A stretch of DNA of 64,000 nt from Polymorphobacter multimanifer (GTDB lineage: Bacteria; Pseudomonadota; Alphaproteobacteria; Sphingomonadales; Sphingomonadaceae): the NCBI RefSeq assembly GCF_014205635.1, contig NZ_JACIIV010000010.1:1-64000 (forward strand). Direction: 5' to 3'. Positions within the stretch are counted from its first letter, which is position 1. Each line of letters starts with the position of its first letter. The notes under the pieces are model-generated. The model did not search any database. It was not told the origin of the DNA and saw nothing but the letters and a program-made list of their open reading frames with translations. The position numbers and the translations under genes are program-made. This document shows positions 24,129-32,436 of the stretch, piece after piece.

Positions 24129-27100
24129 TCAGAAGCGAACGCGGGCGCCCACGCGGATCTGCCAGAGCGACTGGTTCTGGAACAGCGCCTGTGCCGGCTC
24201 GGTCACGGCAGTACCTGAACGGTTGCTATAGCGGTATTGTGCACATGCCTGGCCCGGCGTCGTGATGTTCACGCCATCTGGGGTCGCCGTTGAAACGCAC
24301 GAGACGTTTACGAGCGTGCCATAATAGGGGAACGCCACCTGCCGCAGTGAGCCCCAGTTGCTGTTGACCAAGTTAAGCACATTTTCAATGTCACCGAACA
24401 CTTCGAGCTTGCCGCCGAACACGAACGGTAGTTCTTGCCGAACCGAGATGTCGAGCTTGTTGAAGCGCGGACTGCGCCCGATGTTCTTCGGCGCAATCTG
24501 GCCCTGATACTTGTTTAGCTCAGTGTTCTGCACAACGCGCTGGAAACCGGCGAAATCAAAGCCGGGAGCATATTGCACCAGCGGATCGGCAGTCTGTGAA
24601 GCGACGTTAGGCACATAGATCAGGTAACGGCTGTTGCTCTGCACGGTGCCGAACACTGCCGAACGGTTGGGTGTCAGGTCGGCAAAGGTGTAGCTGAAAC
24701 GCTGGCCCGCCCGGCTGTTGAAGAACAGTTCCACCCGGGTGTTGTTGTCGCCGAACAGCGCCTTGTCGAAGCCGACATTGAGGCGATAGGCATCGTCGAT
24801 CTGATAGTTCGACGTGCCATAGGCGCCATTGTTGGAGTCGATGCCGGCCGCTGCGTTGCCATAGTTCGAGCCGGCCGTGGAGGATGTACCTGAATTGACA
24901 TCCTTGGCACGCTGGAAGGTGTAGGCGGCGTTGAAGAAGAAGCCGTTCAGCCAACGCTTGTCGACGCGCGCCACAACGTTCCAGCTGTAACCGAGGTTGG
25001 TATTGGTCAGGAAGAGATCGGTGTTGACCCCGGCAGCGGCATTGAACGCCTGGTAGCGCTGCCGGCCGTCCGGGAGAGTGCCCTGCACGGTATTCGGCAC
25101 CGAGCGCAGGTCGGTGTAGGTCAGGGCATTCTTCACGCGTGACCAGACGACATCGGCGCCGAAGTTCCAGTCGTCACCCAGGAAGCCGAGGTTGGCGGCA
25201 TAATCGACGGTGCCGGCGATGCGCCACTGCGACGGGATCTGGAAGTTGGGATCAAGCACATTGGTCGTTGCCGCAGCCGATCCGCCGCCCTGGATGCCGT
25301 TGATCAACTCCTGCGGAATGCCCTGACCGCCCGTCACGTTGTTGAGGGCAAGCGCGCCAAGGCGGTTCTGCTCAGCCGCCGAAAGCGCAAGGCCGCCGAT
25401 GGTGAAAGTCTCGACACCGTTGGTAACGACACGGTTGATATTGACACTGCCGAGCGTCGGCCCCGGGTTCGAATAGTTGTTCGAAATCCAGACGTTGGGG
25501 TTGCCGCCAGCAAACAGACCGGCCGAAGCGCGCACGTTCAGGCGGTCGCTCGGGGCCCAGGTTGCCGCCACGCGCGGCTGGAAGACCTGGCGACCGTTGA
25601 GCGAGGCATTGTTGGCAAAGCCGGTCCGCGCCAGGAAGTTCTCGTTGAACAGCGGCGTGTCGGGAGTCTCGTAAAGATCCCAGCGGAAACCGGCCGTCAG
25701 CGTCAGCGTGTCGGTCGCATTCCACACATCCTGAAGACCGAAGGTGTAGACATTGTTGGAGAACAGCGCCCGAACGGTGTCGATGCCGCCGCGCAGCGGT
25801 GCTGCAAAGGTCAGCGAGTTGGCGCGGCCATTCTGAAGATCGCCCAGCGAGTCGAAGCGGAAGTTGCCCGAGACGTTCTGCGCGAACAGGTTGTTGAAAT
25901 CCTGGCCACGGCGTTCGGCAATGAGCTTCACGGTGTGGTTGTTCATCTTCAGCTGCGCCTGAAACTCGATGCCGAGCGTTTGCGCCGAAAGTTCATTGGC
26001 CTGACGCGAGACATCGGGGCCGAAGGAGATGCGCTGCTGGCCGGCAGGGCATGCGGGGGAGACGGGAACCGGCGTCGGCCCGGGCTGCAAGCAGACCTGG
26101 AACTGGCCAAAGTTCTTGTCACCGAACGGCTCCTGGAGCCGAACATAGTCATTGTAGCTGACCCGCAGCTGGGTCGAGAAGGTGTCGCTCCACTGGTCGT
26201 TCAGCTGGAACACACCATAGTGATTGATCGAACCCTGGTTGTAGTTGTTGGAGAACAGCGCGAGGGTGGCATTGCCGGTTGCGACGTTGGACACTTCGCC
26301 CAAGCCCGTCTGGCCCGCGAGCAGGCTGCCTTCATTGTAGATGTATGTGAGCGCGGCACGGTGGCCGTCGGCGATGTTCCAGTCGATCTTGGCGACGACC
26401 TTGTCATCACTCTCCTCGACATTGTTGGCAACCTGGCCCGCATCGAAGTTGTAGCGGCTGGTTGCAATCTGGTTGACCTGATCAATCTCGCCCTGCGAGA
26501 TCCCGAGATCGATGGCCTGAACCGCCGAAGGCGTCGCGTCGCGCAGCCGCTCCCAGGTTACTGCGAAGAACAGCTTGTCCTTGATGATCGGGCCGGTCAG
26601 CTGCGCGCCGAAGATCTTCGATTCAAAGTCTCGAGGCCTGTCGATGCCACGGGTCTTGGTGCCGGCAAGGCTGTCCGACGAATAGGTGAAGAAGCCCTGT
26701 GCCGTGAAGTTGTTGCCGCCAGACTTGAGCTGCGTGTTGATGGCGCCACCCTGAAAACCACCCTGCTGGATGTCGACCGGCGCGATCTCGACGGTGAATT
26801 CTGCAATTGCATCGAGCGGGACTGGACCGCGTGCCGATGCAAGGCCGCCGGCTTCGAGGCCAAACGGATCGCCGAACTGAATGCCATCGACCGAGATGCG
26901 ATTGAAGCGGTTGTTCTGGCCGGCAATCGAAATGGCGCCGCCATTGGTGGGGTCGAGCGAAACCAGCGGGTTGCGCACAGCCAGGTTGCGGATGTCGCGA
27001 TTGACCGTCGAAATGCCGCGAATGTCTTCGGCAGTCAGCACGGTTGCGGGGCCGCTGGCGATCGAGATCGTGGAGCGCTGGCGGGCGGCCGTCACCGTGA

Positions 27101-27443
27101 TCGTCTGGCCGACTTCGGCCATGTATACGGTGATGCGCTGCGGCGTGCCGGCCGCCAAGCTGGCAATCGTCTCGCTGGCTGCATCATAGCCATCCGCGCT
27201 GACGTCGATGCTGTACGGGCCGCCGATGCGCAGGCCGGACGCATTGAAGTTGCCCGAAGCATCGGTCGTCACCGTTGACCGCGTTCCCGAAGGCGTGTGG
27301 ATCATCAGAACCGTTGCATTGGGAATGCCGACACCGGCACCGCTGGCCACCTGCCCGCGGATGCTCGATGCCGTGTCCTGCGCATGGAGCGCCATTGGAG
27401 CAGCGAGGGCGGCGAGCGCGCAACCGATCCGAAGATAACGCAT
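24129..27443 (-). CDS. Oar-like TonB-dependent receptor with carboxypeptidase-regulatory-like domain
   Basis: 1104 residues. The signal peptide (MRYLRIGCALAALAAPMALHAQ) is followed by a CarboxypepD_reg-like beta-sandwich (about 25-110, SSIRGQVASGAGVGIPNATV...). Next come a TonB-box-like IPVTA-type segment (TITVTAARQ), a plug domain (about 115-240, with ISVDGIQFGD) and a long beta-barrel ending in RVRF. This is the OmpA-related Oar class, used for uptake of large or peptide/glycan substrates. No adjacent transport or enzyme gene betrays the ligand. It is preceded by a 366-base non-coding region and followed by a strong terminator. Confidence 0.9.
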   Translation of the reverse strand: MRYLRIGCALAALAAPMALHAQDTASSIRGQVASGAGVGIPNATVLMIHTPSGTRSTVTTDASGNFNASGLRIGGPYSIDVSADGYDAASETIASLAAGTPQRITVYMAEVGQTITVTAARQRSTISIASGPATVLTAEDIRGISTVNRDIRNLAVRNPLVSLDPTNGGAISIAGQNNRFNRISVDGIQFGDPFGLEAGGLASARGPVPLDAIAEFTVEIAPVDIQQGGFQGGAINTQLKSGGNNFTAQGFFTYSSDSLAGTKTRGIDRPRDFESKIFGAQLTGPIIKDKLFFAVTWERLRDATPSAVQAIDLGISQGEIDQVNQIATSRYNFDAGQVANNVEESDDKVVAKIDWNIADGHRAALTYIYNEGSLLAGQTGLGEVSNVATGNATLALFSNNYNQGSINHYGVFQLNDQWSDTFSTQLRVSYNDYVRLQEPFGDKNFGQFQVCLQPGPTPVPVSPACPAGQQRISFGPDVSRQANELSAQTLGIEFQAQLKMNNHTVKLIAERRGQDFNNLFAQNVSGNFRFDSLGDLQNGRANSLTFAAPLRGGIDTVRALFSNNVYTFGLQDVWNATDTLTLTAGFRWDLYETPDTPLFNENFLARTGFANNASLNGRQVFQPRVAATWAPSDRLNVRASAGLFAGGNPNVWISNNYSNPGPTLGSVNINRVVTNGVETFTIGGLALSAAEQNRLGALALNNVTGGQGIPQELINGIQGGGSAAATTNVLDPNFQIPSQWRIAGTVDYAANLGFLGDDWNFGADVVWSRVKNALTYTDLRSVPNTVQGTLPDGRQRYQAFNAAAGVNTDLFLTNTNLGYSWNVVARVDKRWLNGFFFNAAYTFQRAKDVNSGTSSTAGSNYGNAAAGIDSNNGAYGTSNYQIDDAYRLNVGFDKALFGDNNTRVELFFNSRAGQRFSYTFADLTPNRSAVFGTVQSNSRYLIYVPNVASQTADPLVQYAPGFDFAGFQRVVQNTELNKYQGQIAPKNIGRSPRFNKLDISVRQELPFVFGGKLEVFGDIENVLNLVNSNWGSLRQVAFPYYGTLVNVSCVSTATPDGVNITTPGQACAQYRYSNRSGTAVTEPAQALFQNQSLWQIRVGARVRF

Positions 27444-27534
27444 GTTGTAGACCCCTGGGTTCTGGCTCGAAGAGCCGCTGACAAAAAGTGCCGCCGAACT
27501 GGCTTGCTGGCGGGAGATTCGATGGCCCCCCTTT

Positions 27535-27544
27535 CAACCGGTTG
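27535..27544. promoter_or_regulatory. Possible LacI-family operator upstream of the TonB-dependent receptor
   Basis: The perfect 10-base palindrome CAACCGGTTG lies about 95 bases upstream of the receptor ATG. AACCGGTT with a central CG pair is the core shape of LacI/GalR-family operators, which often control sugar-related receptors in this group. No regulator gene is nearby, so this is only a suggestion. Confidence 0.28.
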
Positions 27545-27695
27545 TGTGACATTTTCTTTACAGCGCGATGGTCAGTTTGTGACGATTGCCTTCCAGCGGG
27601 AGATTGCTGCACGCTGTTGCAGTGCGGCAACAGTTCGGCAGCGTTTTGCGGCGCTGCAGCGGGGGGTGAAACCATCGGGCTGCGCGGGGGGCCAA

Positions 27696-27801
27696 GGCAA
27701 AGCCGCGTCCTGACATCAGGCGAGCTCGGCTGGCGAAGGGCCAGCCGCCTCGCTGGCTGCGCTTGCGCGAGACTCAAGACAGCTCCGCTATTTTGTGCCG
27801 C
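27696..27801. repeat. Intergenic repeat, copy C
   Basis: A 106-base element just downstream (on the minus strand) of tRNA-Val. It contains GGCAAAGCCGCG, a palindrome GGCTGGC-GAAG-GGCCAGCC and the tail GCGAGACTCAAGACAGCT followed by CCGCTATTTTG. The tail is nearly identical to that of copy A (1399-1434) and the body to copy B (20518-20632). Confidence 0.65.
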
Positions 27802-27809
27802 ACTGCGCG

Positions 27810-27882
27810 TGGGCGGTGACGGGCTCGAACCGCCGACCCTCTCGGTGTAAACGAGATGCTCTACCAACTGAGCTAACCGCCC
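27810..27882 (-). tRNA. tRNA-Val (anticodon UAC)
   Basis: 73 bases on the minus strand fold as a cloverleaf: acceptor GGGCGGT/ACCGCCC with discriminator A, D arm GCTC-AGTTGGTA-GAGC, anticodon stem TCTCG/CGAGA around loop TTTACAC (anticodon TAC), variable GGGTC, T arm GGCGG-TTCGAAC-CCGTC with one G-T pair. CCA is not encoded. It would read GUA and, with wobble modification, other valine codons. Confidence 0.95.
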
Positions 27883-27970
27883 CACGCTGCCCCGCCATAG
27901 CCAGCCGGCGATTGCCCCGCAAGCGCAGCGCGTCTATTCGTGTGTCATTGGCAACGATGCGGAGATCACA

Positions 27971-28192
27971 ATGCTCGACCGGCTGTTCCTGCAACACCCT
28001 CGAACCGTCGGCGAAAGCTATTTCGAGCATATGGGTGCAGCCCTCACCGTCGGCGGCCGCATGTTCGTCGCCAGCCTGAAGTGCGTCGTCCATGCGTTCG
28101 TGCCGGCCTGGTGCAAGACCAGCGGCTCGGATGCCATCGTCAAGCTGCACGGCGAGATCGCCCCGCGCCGCTACGACCAGCCGACCTTCTGA
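27971..28192 (+). CDS. DUF6356-like small protein
   Basis: 73 residues. It opens MLDRLFLQHPRTVGESYFEHMGAA and continues GGRMFVASLKCVVHAFVPAWC, a hydrophobic segment (about 24-46) that could be a single membrane helix, then a short basic tail. The HPR-T-VGESY opening matches what I recall of DUF6356 proteins of sphingomonads, whose role is unknown. The stop overlaps the start of the serine hydrolase (TGATG), so the two are coupled. Confidence 0.7.
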   Translation: MLDRLFLQHPRTVGESYFEHMGAALTVGGRMFVASLKCVVHAFVPAWCKTSGSDAIVKLHGEIAPRRYDQPTF

Positions 28193-29394
28193 TGACCTTT
28201 CATCCCGCCCGCCTCGCCCGCCTCGAAGCCCATCTCGCCGAGAAATATGTCACGCCCGGCCGCCTCGCCGGCACCCTCACCCTCATCGCCCGCCACGGCG
28301 AAGTCGAGCATCTGGGCGTCCAGGGCCATGCCGATCTCGAACGCGGCAAGCCGATGGCCGAAGACACGATCTTTCGCATCTATTCCATGACCAAGCCCAT
28401 CACCTCGGTGGCGCTGATGATGCTGGTGGAGGAAGGCCGCATCGCGCTCGACGAGCCGGTGCACAAGTATATCCCCGAATGGAAGAACCTCGGCGTCTAT
28501 GTGGCGGGCACCCACAAGGTCGGCTTCCAGACCAGGCCCTGCACCCGGCCGATGCAGGTCGTCGATCTGCTCCGCCACACCGCCGGGCTCACCTATGGCT
28601 TCCAGCTGCGCAGCAATGTCGATGCCGCCTATCGCGCCCACAAGATCGGCGAGATCGAAAAGGCCGGCTCGCTGGCGGACATGATCGCCGGGCTGGCCAG
28701 GCTGCCGCTCGAATTCTCCCCCGGAGAGGCGTGGAATTATTCGGTCGCCACCGATGTCGTCGGCTGGCTGGTGCAGGTGGTCAGCGGCCAGCCGTTCGAG
28801 GCGTTCCTGGCAGAGCGGCTGTTCACCCCGCTCGGCATGGTGGACACCGGCTTCCATGTCCGCGAGGGCCAGGCGCATCGCTTCGCAAGCTGCTACCAGC
28901 CGACCCGCACCGGCGGTATCGAGCTGCAGGACGATGCCGCCACATCGAGCTTTCTCTCGCCCGCCGAATTCATCTCCGGCGGCGGCGGGCTGGTTTCCAC
29001 CGCGCAGGATTACCTCCAGTTCGCCCGCATGATCCTGCACGGCGGCTCGCTCGGCGGCCACCGTTACCTCAGCCGCAAGACCATCGACCTGATGATCGCC
29101 AACCATCTCCCCGGCGGCGTCGATCTGCCCGCCCTGTCACGCTCGCTCTTCTCCGAAGCCGCCTATGAGGGCGTCGGCTTCGGCCTCGGCTTTGCGGTGA
29201 GCACCAGTGCCAGCCGCACGCTGATGCCGGGATCGGACGGCGACCATTTCTGGGGCGGGGCGGCGAGCACCTTCTTCTGGATCGACCCCGAAGAAGACCT
29301 GATCGGCATTTTCATGACCCAGCTCATCCCCAGCAGCACCTATCCGGTCCGCCGCGAAGTCCGCACCCTGACCTACGCCGCCCTCGACGATTGA
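28192..29394 (+). CDS. Beta-lactamase-family serine hydrolase
   Basis: 400 residues, class C beta-lactamase/esterase fold (penicillin-binding-protein-like). The catalytic SxxK is SMTK (about residues 65-68), followed by SVALMMLVEEGRIALDEPVHKYIP. The second motif Tyr lies in GEAWNYSVATDVVGWLV. The third, normally K-T-G or H-x-G, is replaced by WGGAAST near 362. No signal peptide is evident, so a cytosolic esterase or peptidase is more likely than a true beta-lactamase. The substrate is unknown. It starts by overlapping the DUF6356-like gene. Confidence 0.88.
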   Translation: MTFHPARLARLEAHLAEKYVTPGRLAGTLTLIARHGEVEHLGVQGHADLERGKPMAEDTIFRIYSMTKPITSVALMMLVEEGRIALDEPVHKYIPEWKNLGVYVAGTHKVGFQTRPCTRPMQVVDLLRHTAGLTYGFQLRSNVDAAYRAHKIGEIEKAGSLADMIAGLARLPLEFSPGEAWNYSVATDVVGWLVQVVSGQPFEAFLAERLFTPLGMVDTGFHVREGQAHRFASCYQPTRTGGIELQDDAATSSFLSPAEFISGGGGLVSTAQDYLQFARMILHGGSLGGHRYLSRKTIDLMIANHLPGGVDLPALSRSLFSEAAYEGVGFGLGFAVSTSASRTLMPGSDGDHFWGGAASTFFWIDPEEDLIGIFMTQLIPSSTYPVRREVRTLTYAALDD

Positions 29395-29487
29395 TCTTTT
29401 TCGGGCGCCCTGTCTGAATCGCCCCGTCTCGCCACTCATCCGTTCAGCGCCCCGGAATCATCCGGCGGTGTGGACGGAGACGATCCC

Positions 29488-29856
29488 ATGGTCCGAACAT
29501 GCATCCTCGCGGCAGCGCTTGCAGCCGCCCCCTGCCAGGCGGCCGAATTTACCCTGCTCATACACGAAAGCCCCGGCGAACTCGCCAAGCGCAGCGACAC
29601 CGGGCCGGCGGGCAACGCCTATTGGCAGGGCTTCGCCGCCGCCGGCGGTACTCTCGCCAAAGCCGGCGCGCTCAAGGGTGGCGCTGCACTCGAACCCTCC
29701 AGCGCACCCGATGAGCGCGGGCTCATCCTCGGCGGTTATTTCATTGTCGAGGCTGCAGATGCCGCCGCTGCGCGCGCGCTTGCCGGCAGCCTGCCGGCAG
29801 CGCGCGGCGGGCGCATCGAAGTCATCGCCCACGCGCCCGCCAAAACCGGCATGTAA
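29488..29856 (+). CDS. YCII/DGPF-like protein with signal peptide
   Basis: 122 residues. It resembles the ferredoxin-like YCII fold (FTLLIHESPGELAKRS, then YWQGFAAAGGTLAKAGALKGGAAL and a final beta strand), but lacks the DGPF motif and carries an N-terminal hydrophobic segment ending CQAAEF that looks like a secretion signal. The ATG at 29488 has GGAG 8 bases upstream; an in-frame GTG at 29470 would place charged residues before the signal. It lies 33 bases before the canonical DGPF gene and the ECF sigma gene. Confidence 0.75.
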   Translation: MVRTCILAAALAAAPCQAAEFTLLIHESPGELAKRSDTGPAGNAYWQGFAAAGGTLAKAGALKGGAALEPSSAPDERGLILGGYFIVEAADAAAARALAGSLPAARGGRIEVIAHAPAKTGM

Positions 29857-29889
29857 CTCGACAAACCCGCGATTCCGGCAAAGGATAGT

Positions 29890-30252
29890 ATGATGCAATT
29901 CGCCCTTCTCTACAATGAAACGCCCGAGGAACAGGGCCGCCGCGACACCGCCGATGCCCCCGCCTATTGGGGTGCCTGGAGCGCCTATATGGGCGCCATG
30001 GCGGCCGCCGGCGTGATGCACAGCGGCCAGGGGCTGCTGCCGCCCGCCACCGCCACAACATTGCGCACTGCCGGCGGCAAATGGCAGGTGCACGATGGCC
30101 CCTTCGCCGACACCAAGGAGCAGCTCGGCGGCTTCGTCATTCTCGAAGTCCCCGATCTCGATACCGCCCTCGAATGGGCCGCGCGCGCCCCCTGTGCGGG
30201 TGCCGGTTCGGTGGAAATCCGCCCGGTGATGCCGCCACCTCCGGCAGGCTGA
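29890..30252 (+). CDS. YCII/DGPF-domain protein
   Basis: 120 residues, ferredoxin-like YCII fold. It begins MMQFALLYNE and contains the diagnostic VHDGPFADTKEQLGGF (about residues 73-88). DGPF proteins are regularly encoded beside ECF42-group sigma factors and are thought to belong to their regulon. The gene ends 2 bases before the sigma-factor ATG, so they are co-transcribed. The enzymatic role of the family is unsettled. Confidence 0.88.
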   Translation: MMQFALLYNETPEEQGRRDTADAPAYWGAWSAYMGAMAAAGVMHSGQGLLPPATATTLRTAGGKWQVHDGPFADTKEQLGGFVILEVPDLDTALEWAARAPCAGAGSVEIRPVMPPPPAG

Positions 30253-30254
30253 GC

Positions 30255-31472
30255 ATGGAGGCGCGCCGCATTGCTGAAGATGCGGCGCGCACCGCTTATG
30301 GCCGGCTGCTGGCGCTGCTCGCGAGCCGCTCGCGGGACATTGCCGCCGCCGAAGATGCACTCGCCTCGGCCTTTGCCGCAGCACTCCAACACTGGCCGGT
30401 GTCCGGCGTGCCGGCCAATCCCGAAGCCTGGCTGTTCACCACTGCCCGCCGCACTCTCGGCGCCGCCCGCGCCCGCGCCGCCACCGCGTCTGCGGGCGAG
30501 GCCATGCTGGCGCAGCTCGCCGAAGAGCGTGCCGAAGCCGCGATGCCCGACTTCCCCGACAAGCGGCTGAAGCTGCTCTTCGTCTGCACCCACCCCGCCA
30601 TCGCCGAAGCCGCCCAGGCGCCGCTGATGCTGCAAACCGTGCTCGGCCTTGATGCGGCGCGGATCGCGGCGGCGTTTCTCGTCACTCCCGCCGCCATGGG
30701 ACAGGCGCTGGTGCGTGCCAAAGGCCGCATCCGCGCGGCCGGCATCGCCTTCACCGTCCCCCAGCCCGATGTGCGACCCGCCCGGCTCGCGGCCATCCGA
30801 AGCGCGATCTACGCCGCCTATGGCACCGGTTGGGAGGCGCTCACCACCGCCGATGGCCGCCTCGCCGGGTTGGCACAGGAGGCGGAGTATCTGGCGCGGC
30901 TGCTGCTGGCGCAGCTGCCCGACGACCCGGAATCGGCCGGCCTGCTGGCGCTCATCCTGTTCTGCGAAGCGCGGCGCAGCGCCCGGCGCGACAGCAATGG
31001 CGACTTCGTGCCCCTGTCACGGCAAGATCCGAAATCATGGTCCATGCCGCACATCTCCGAGGCCGAAGTGCTGCTCCGCGCTGCGGCCCGGCACCACAGC
31101 CCCGGCCGCTTCCAGTTGGAGGCCGCGATCCAGTCGCTCCACAACCATCAGCGCATGACCGGCGAGCCGCTGTCCGCACCCCTGCTCGGGCTCTACGACC
31201 GGCTGCTCGCAGTCGCCCCCAGCATCGGCGCCGCCATCGCCCGCGCTGCCGCTCTCGCCCAGGCCGGGGAGCCCGCAGCGGCCCTGGCCGCGCTCGATGC
31301 CCTGGCCGCGCGCTGCACCAGCCATCAACCCTGGTGGGCCGCCCGCGCCCGCGCCCTCCATGCCAGCGGCAAGAGGGACGCCGCGCAGCTTGCAGCGGCG
31401 CGCGCAGCGGGGCTCACCACCGATCCGGCAGTCCGCGCCTATCTGCTTTCAAACAAATTCTTCAGCGATTGA
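30255..31472 (+). CDS. ECF-type RNA polymerase sigma factor (ECF42-like, DUF6596)
   Basis: 405 residues, twice the length of ordinary ECF factors. Sigma region 2 covers about residues 5-75 (DIAAAEDALASAFAAALQHWP, then NPEAWLFTTARR) and region 4 about 115-175 (LLFVCTHPAIAEAAQAPLMLQTVLGL, then IAAAFLVTPAAMGQALVRAKGRIR). The C-terminal extension (about 185-405) is TPR-like with HNHQRM and ends in paired helices. This architecture together with DGPF neighbours defines the ECF42 group, which has no anti-sigma factor and whose C-terminal domain is needed for activity. The start is the ATG at 30255. Confidence 0.9.
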   Translation: MEARRIAEDAARTAYGRLLALLASRSRDIAAAEDALASAFAAALQHWPVSGVPANPEAWLFTTARRTLGAARARAATASAGEAMLAQLAEERAEAAMPDFPDKRLKLLFVCTHPAIAEAAQAPLMLQTVLGLDAARIAAAFLVTPAAMGQALVRAKGRIRAAGIAFTVPQPDVRPARLAAIRSAIYAAYGTGWEALTTADGRLAGLAQEAEYLARLLLAQLPDDPESAGLLALILFCEARRSARRDSNGDFVPLSRQDPKSWSMPHISEAEVLLRAAARHHSPGRFQLEAAIQSLHNHQRMTGEPLSAPLLGLYDRLLAVAPSIGAAIARAAALAQAGEPAAALAALDALAARCTSHQPWWAARARALHASGKRDAAQLAAARAAGLTTDPAVRAYLLSNKFFSD

Positions 31473-31533
31473 ATCCTTGCTGCCACGAGAGCCGACCCCC
31501 ACAAAGGCGGCAGAACAGCGGAAGGACATCAGC

Positions 31534-32412
31534 ATGACCGACTATACCCCGCCAAAAGTCTGGACCTGGAACAAGAATTCCGGCGGCCAGTTCGCCAACA
31601 TAAACCGCCCGATTGCCGGCGCCACGCATGACAAGGATCTTCCCGTCGGCAAGCACCCGCTGCAGCTCTACTCGCTCGGCACGCCCAACGGTCAGAAAGT
31701 GACGATCCTGCTCGAGGAGCTGCTCGCCGCGGGGCATGCCGGGGCGGAATACGACGCCTGGCTGATCAACATCGGCAAGGGCGAGCAATTCGGCTCGGGC
31801 TTCGTCGCCGCCAACCCCAACAGCAAGATCCCCGCGCTGGTCGATCACAGCACCGCCCCACCGACGCGGGTGTTCGAGAGCGGCAGCATGCTCGTCTATC
31901 TGGCGGAGAAGTTTGGCAGTGCCTTCCTGCCCACGAGCGGCACCGCGCGCAGCGAAACCTTCAACTGGCTGTTCTGGCAGATGGGCAGTGCCCCCTTCCT
32001 CGGCGGCGGCTTCGGGCATTTCTACGCCTATGCGCCGATCAAGATCGAGTACGCGATCGATCGCTATGCCATGGAAGTGAAGCGCCAGCTCGACGTGCTC
32101 GACCGCCACCTTGCCGAAAACGAATTTCTGGCCGGCAGCGAATACACCATCGCCGACATGGCCACCTGGCCCTGGTACGGCCTCGTCGTCACCTCGGGCG
32201 CGTACAACGCTGCCGAATTCCTGTCGGTGCACGAATACAAAAACGTCATCCGCTGGGCCGAAGCGATCGCCGCCCGCCCTGCCGTAAGGCGCGGCCGGAT
32301 CGTCAACCGCACCTTCGGCGAGCCCTCGGCGCAACTCCACGAACGCCACGACGCGTCGGACTTCGACTTGCGGACGCAAGACAAGATCGGGGAGAAGAGC
32401 ACCAGCGGCTGA
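31534..32412 (+). CDS. yghU: Glutathione-dependent disulfide-bond oxidoreductase (YghU-like GST)
   Basis: 292 residues. Nu-class glutathione transferase. The N-terminal extension (TWNKNSGGQFANINRPIAGA) precedes the thioredoxin-like domain (about 45-130, LYSLGTPNGQKVTILLEE) and the all-helical GST C-domain (about 140-270). SKIPALVD and FESGSMLVYLAEKF are glutathione-binding motifs. Family members reduce disulfides using two glutathiones rather than conjugating. The ATG at 31534 is behind GGAAGGA. Confidence 0.92.
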   Translation: MTDYTPPKVWTWNKNSGGQFANINRPIAGATHDKDLPVGKHPLQLYSLGTPNGQKVTILLEELLAAGHAGAEYDAWLINIGKGEQFGSGFVAANPNSKIPALVDHSTAPPTRVFESGSMLVYLAEKFGSAFLPTSGTARSETFNWLFWQMGSAPFLGGGFGHFYAYAPIKIEYAIDRYAMEVKRQLDVLDRHLAENEFLAGSEYTIADMATWPWYGLVVTSGAYNAAEFLSVHEYKNVIRWAEAIAARPAVRRGRIVNRTFGEPSAQLHERHDASDFDLRTQDKIGEKSTSG

Positions 32413-32436
32413 GCGTCTGGACAGCCTGCCAAATCG

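Larger units (their letters stand above)
27444..27809. other. Non-coding region between TonB-dependent receptor and tRNA-Val
   Basis: 366 bases without a gene. The receptor side (27444-27660) is less GC-rich than its surroundings and holds a perfect palindrome CAACCGGTTG at 27535-27544. It also holds two similar strings, TTGTGTGACATT and TTTGTGACGATT, about 36 bases apart. The tRNA side contains intergenic repeat copy C. No clear -35/-10 pair was found for the receptor. Confidence 0.6.

Noticed and set aside
25935-27278. 447-codon plus-strand open frame inside the Oar-like receptor
   Set aside because: Antisense to a complete receptor with signal peptide, plug and barrel; no recognisable motif.
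28362-28410. Serine hydrolase considered as a clinical-type class C beta-lactamase
   Set aside because: There is no signal peptide and no K-T-G motif, and the sequence fits the broad esterase/peptidase branch better.
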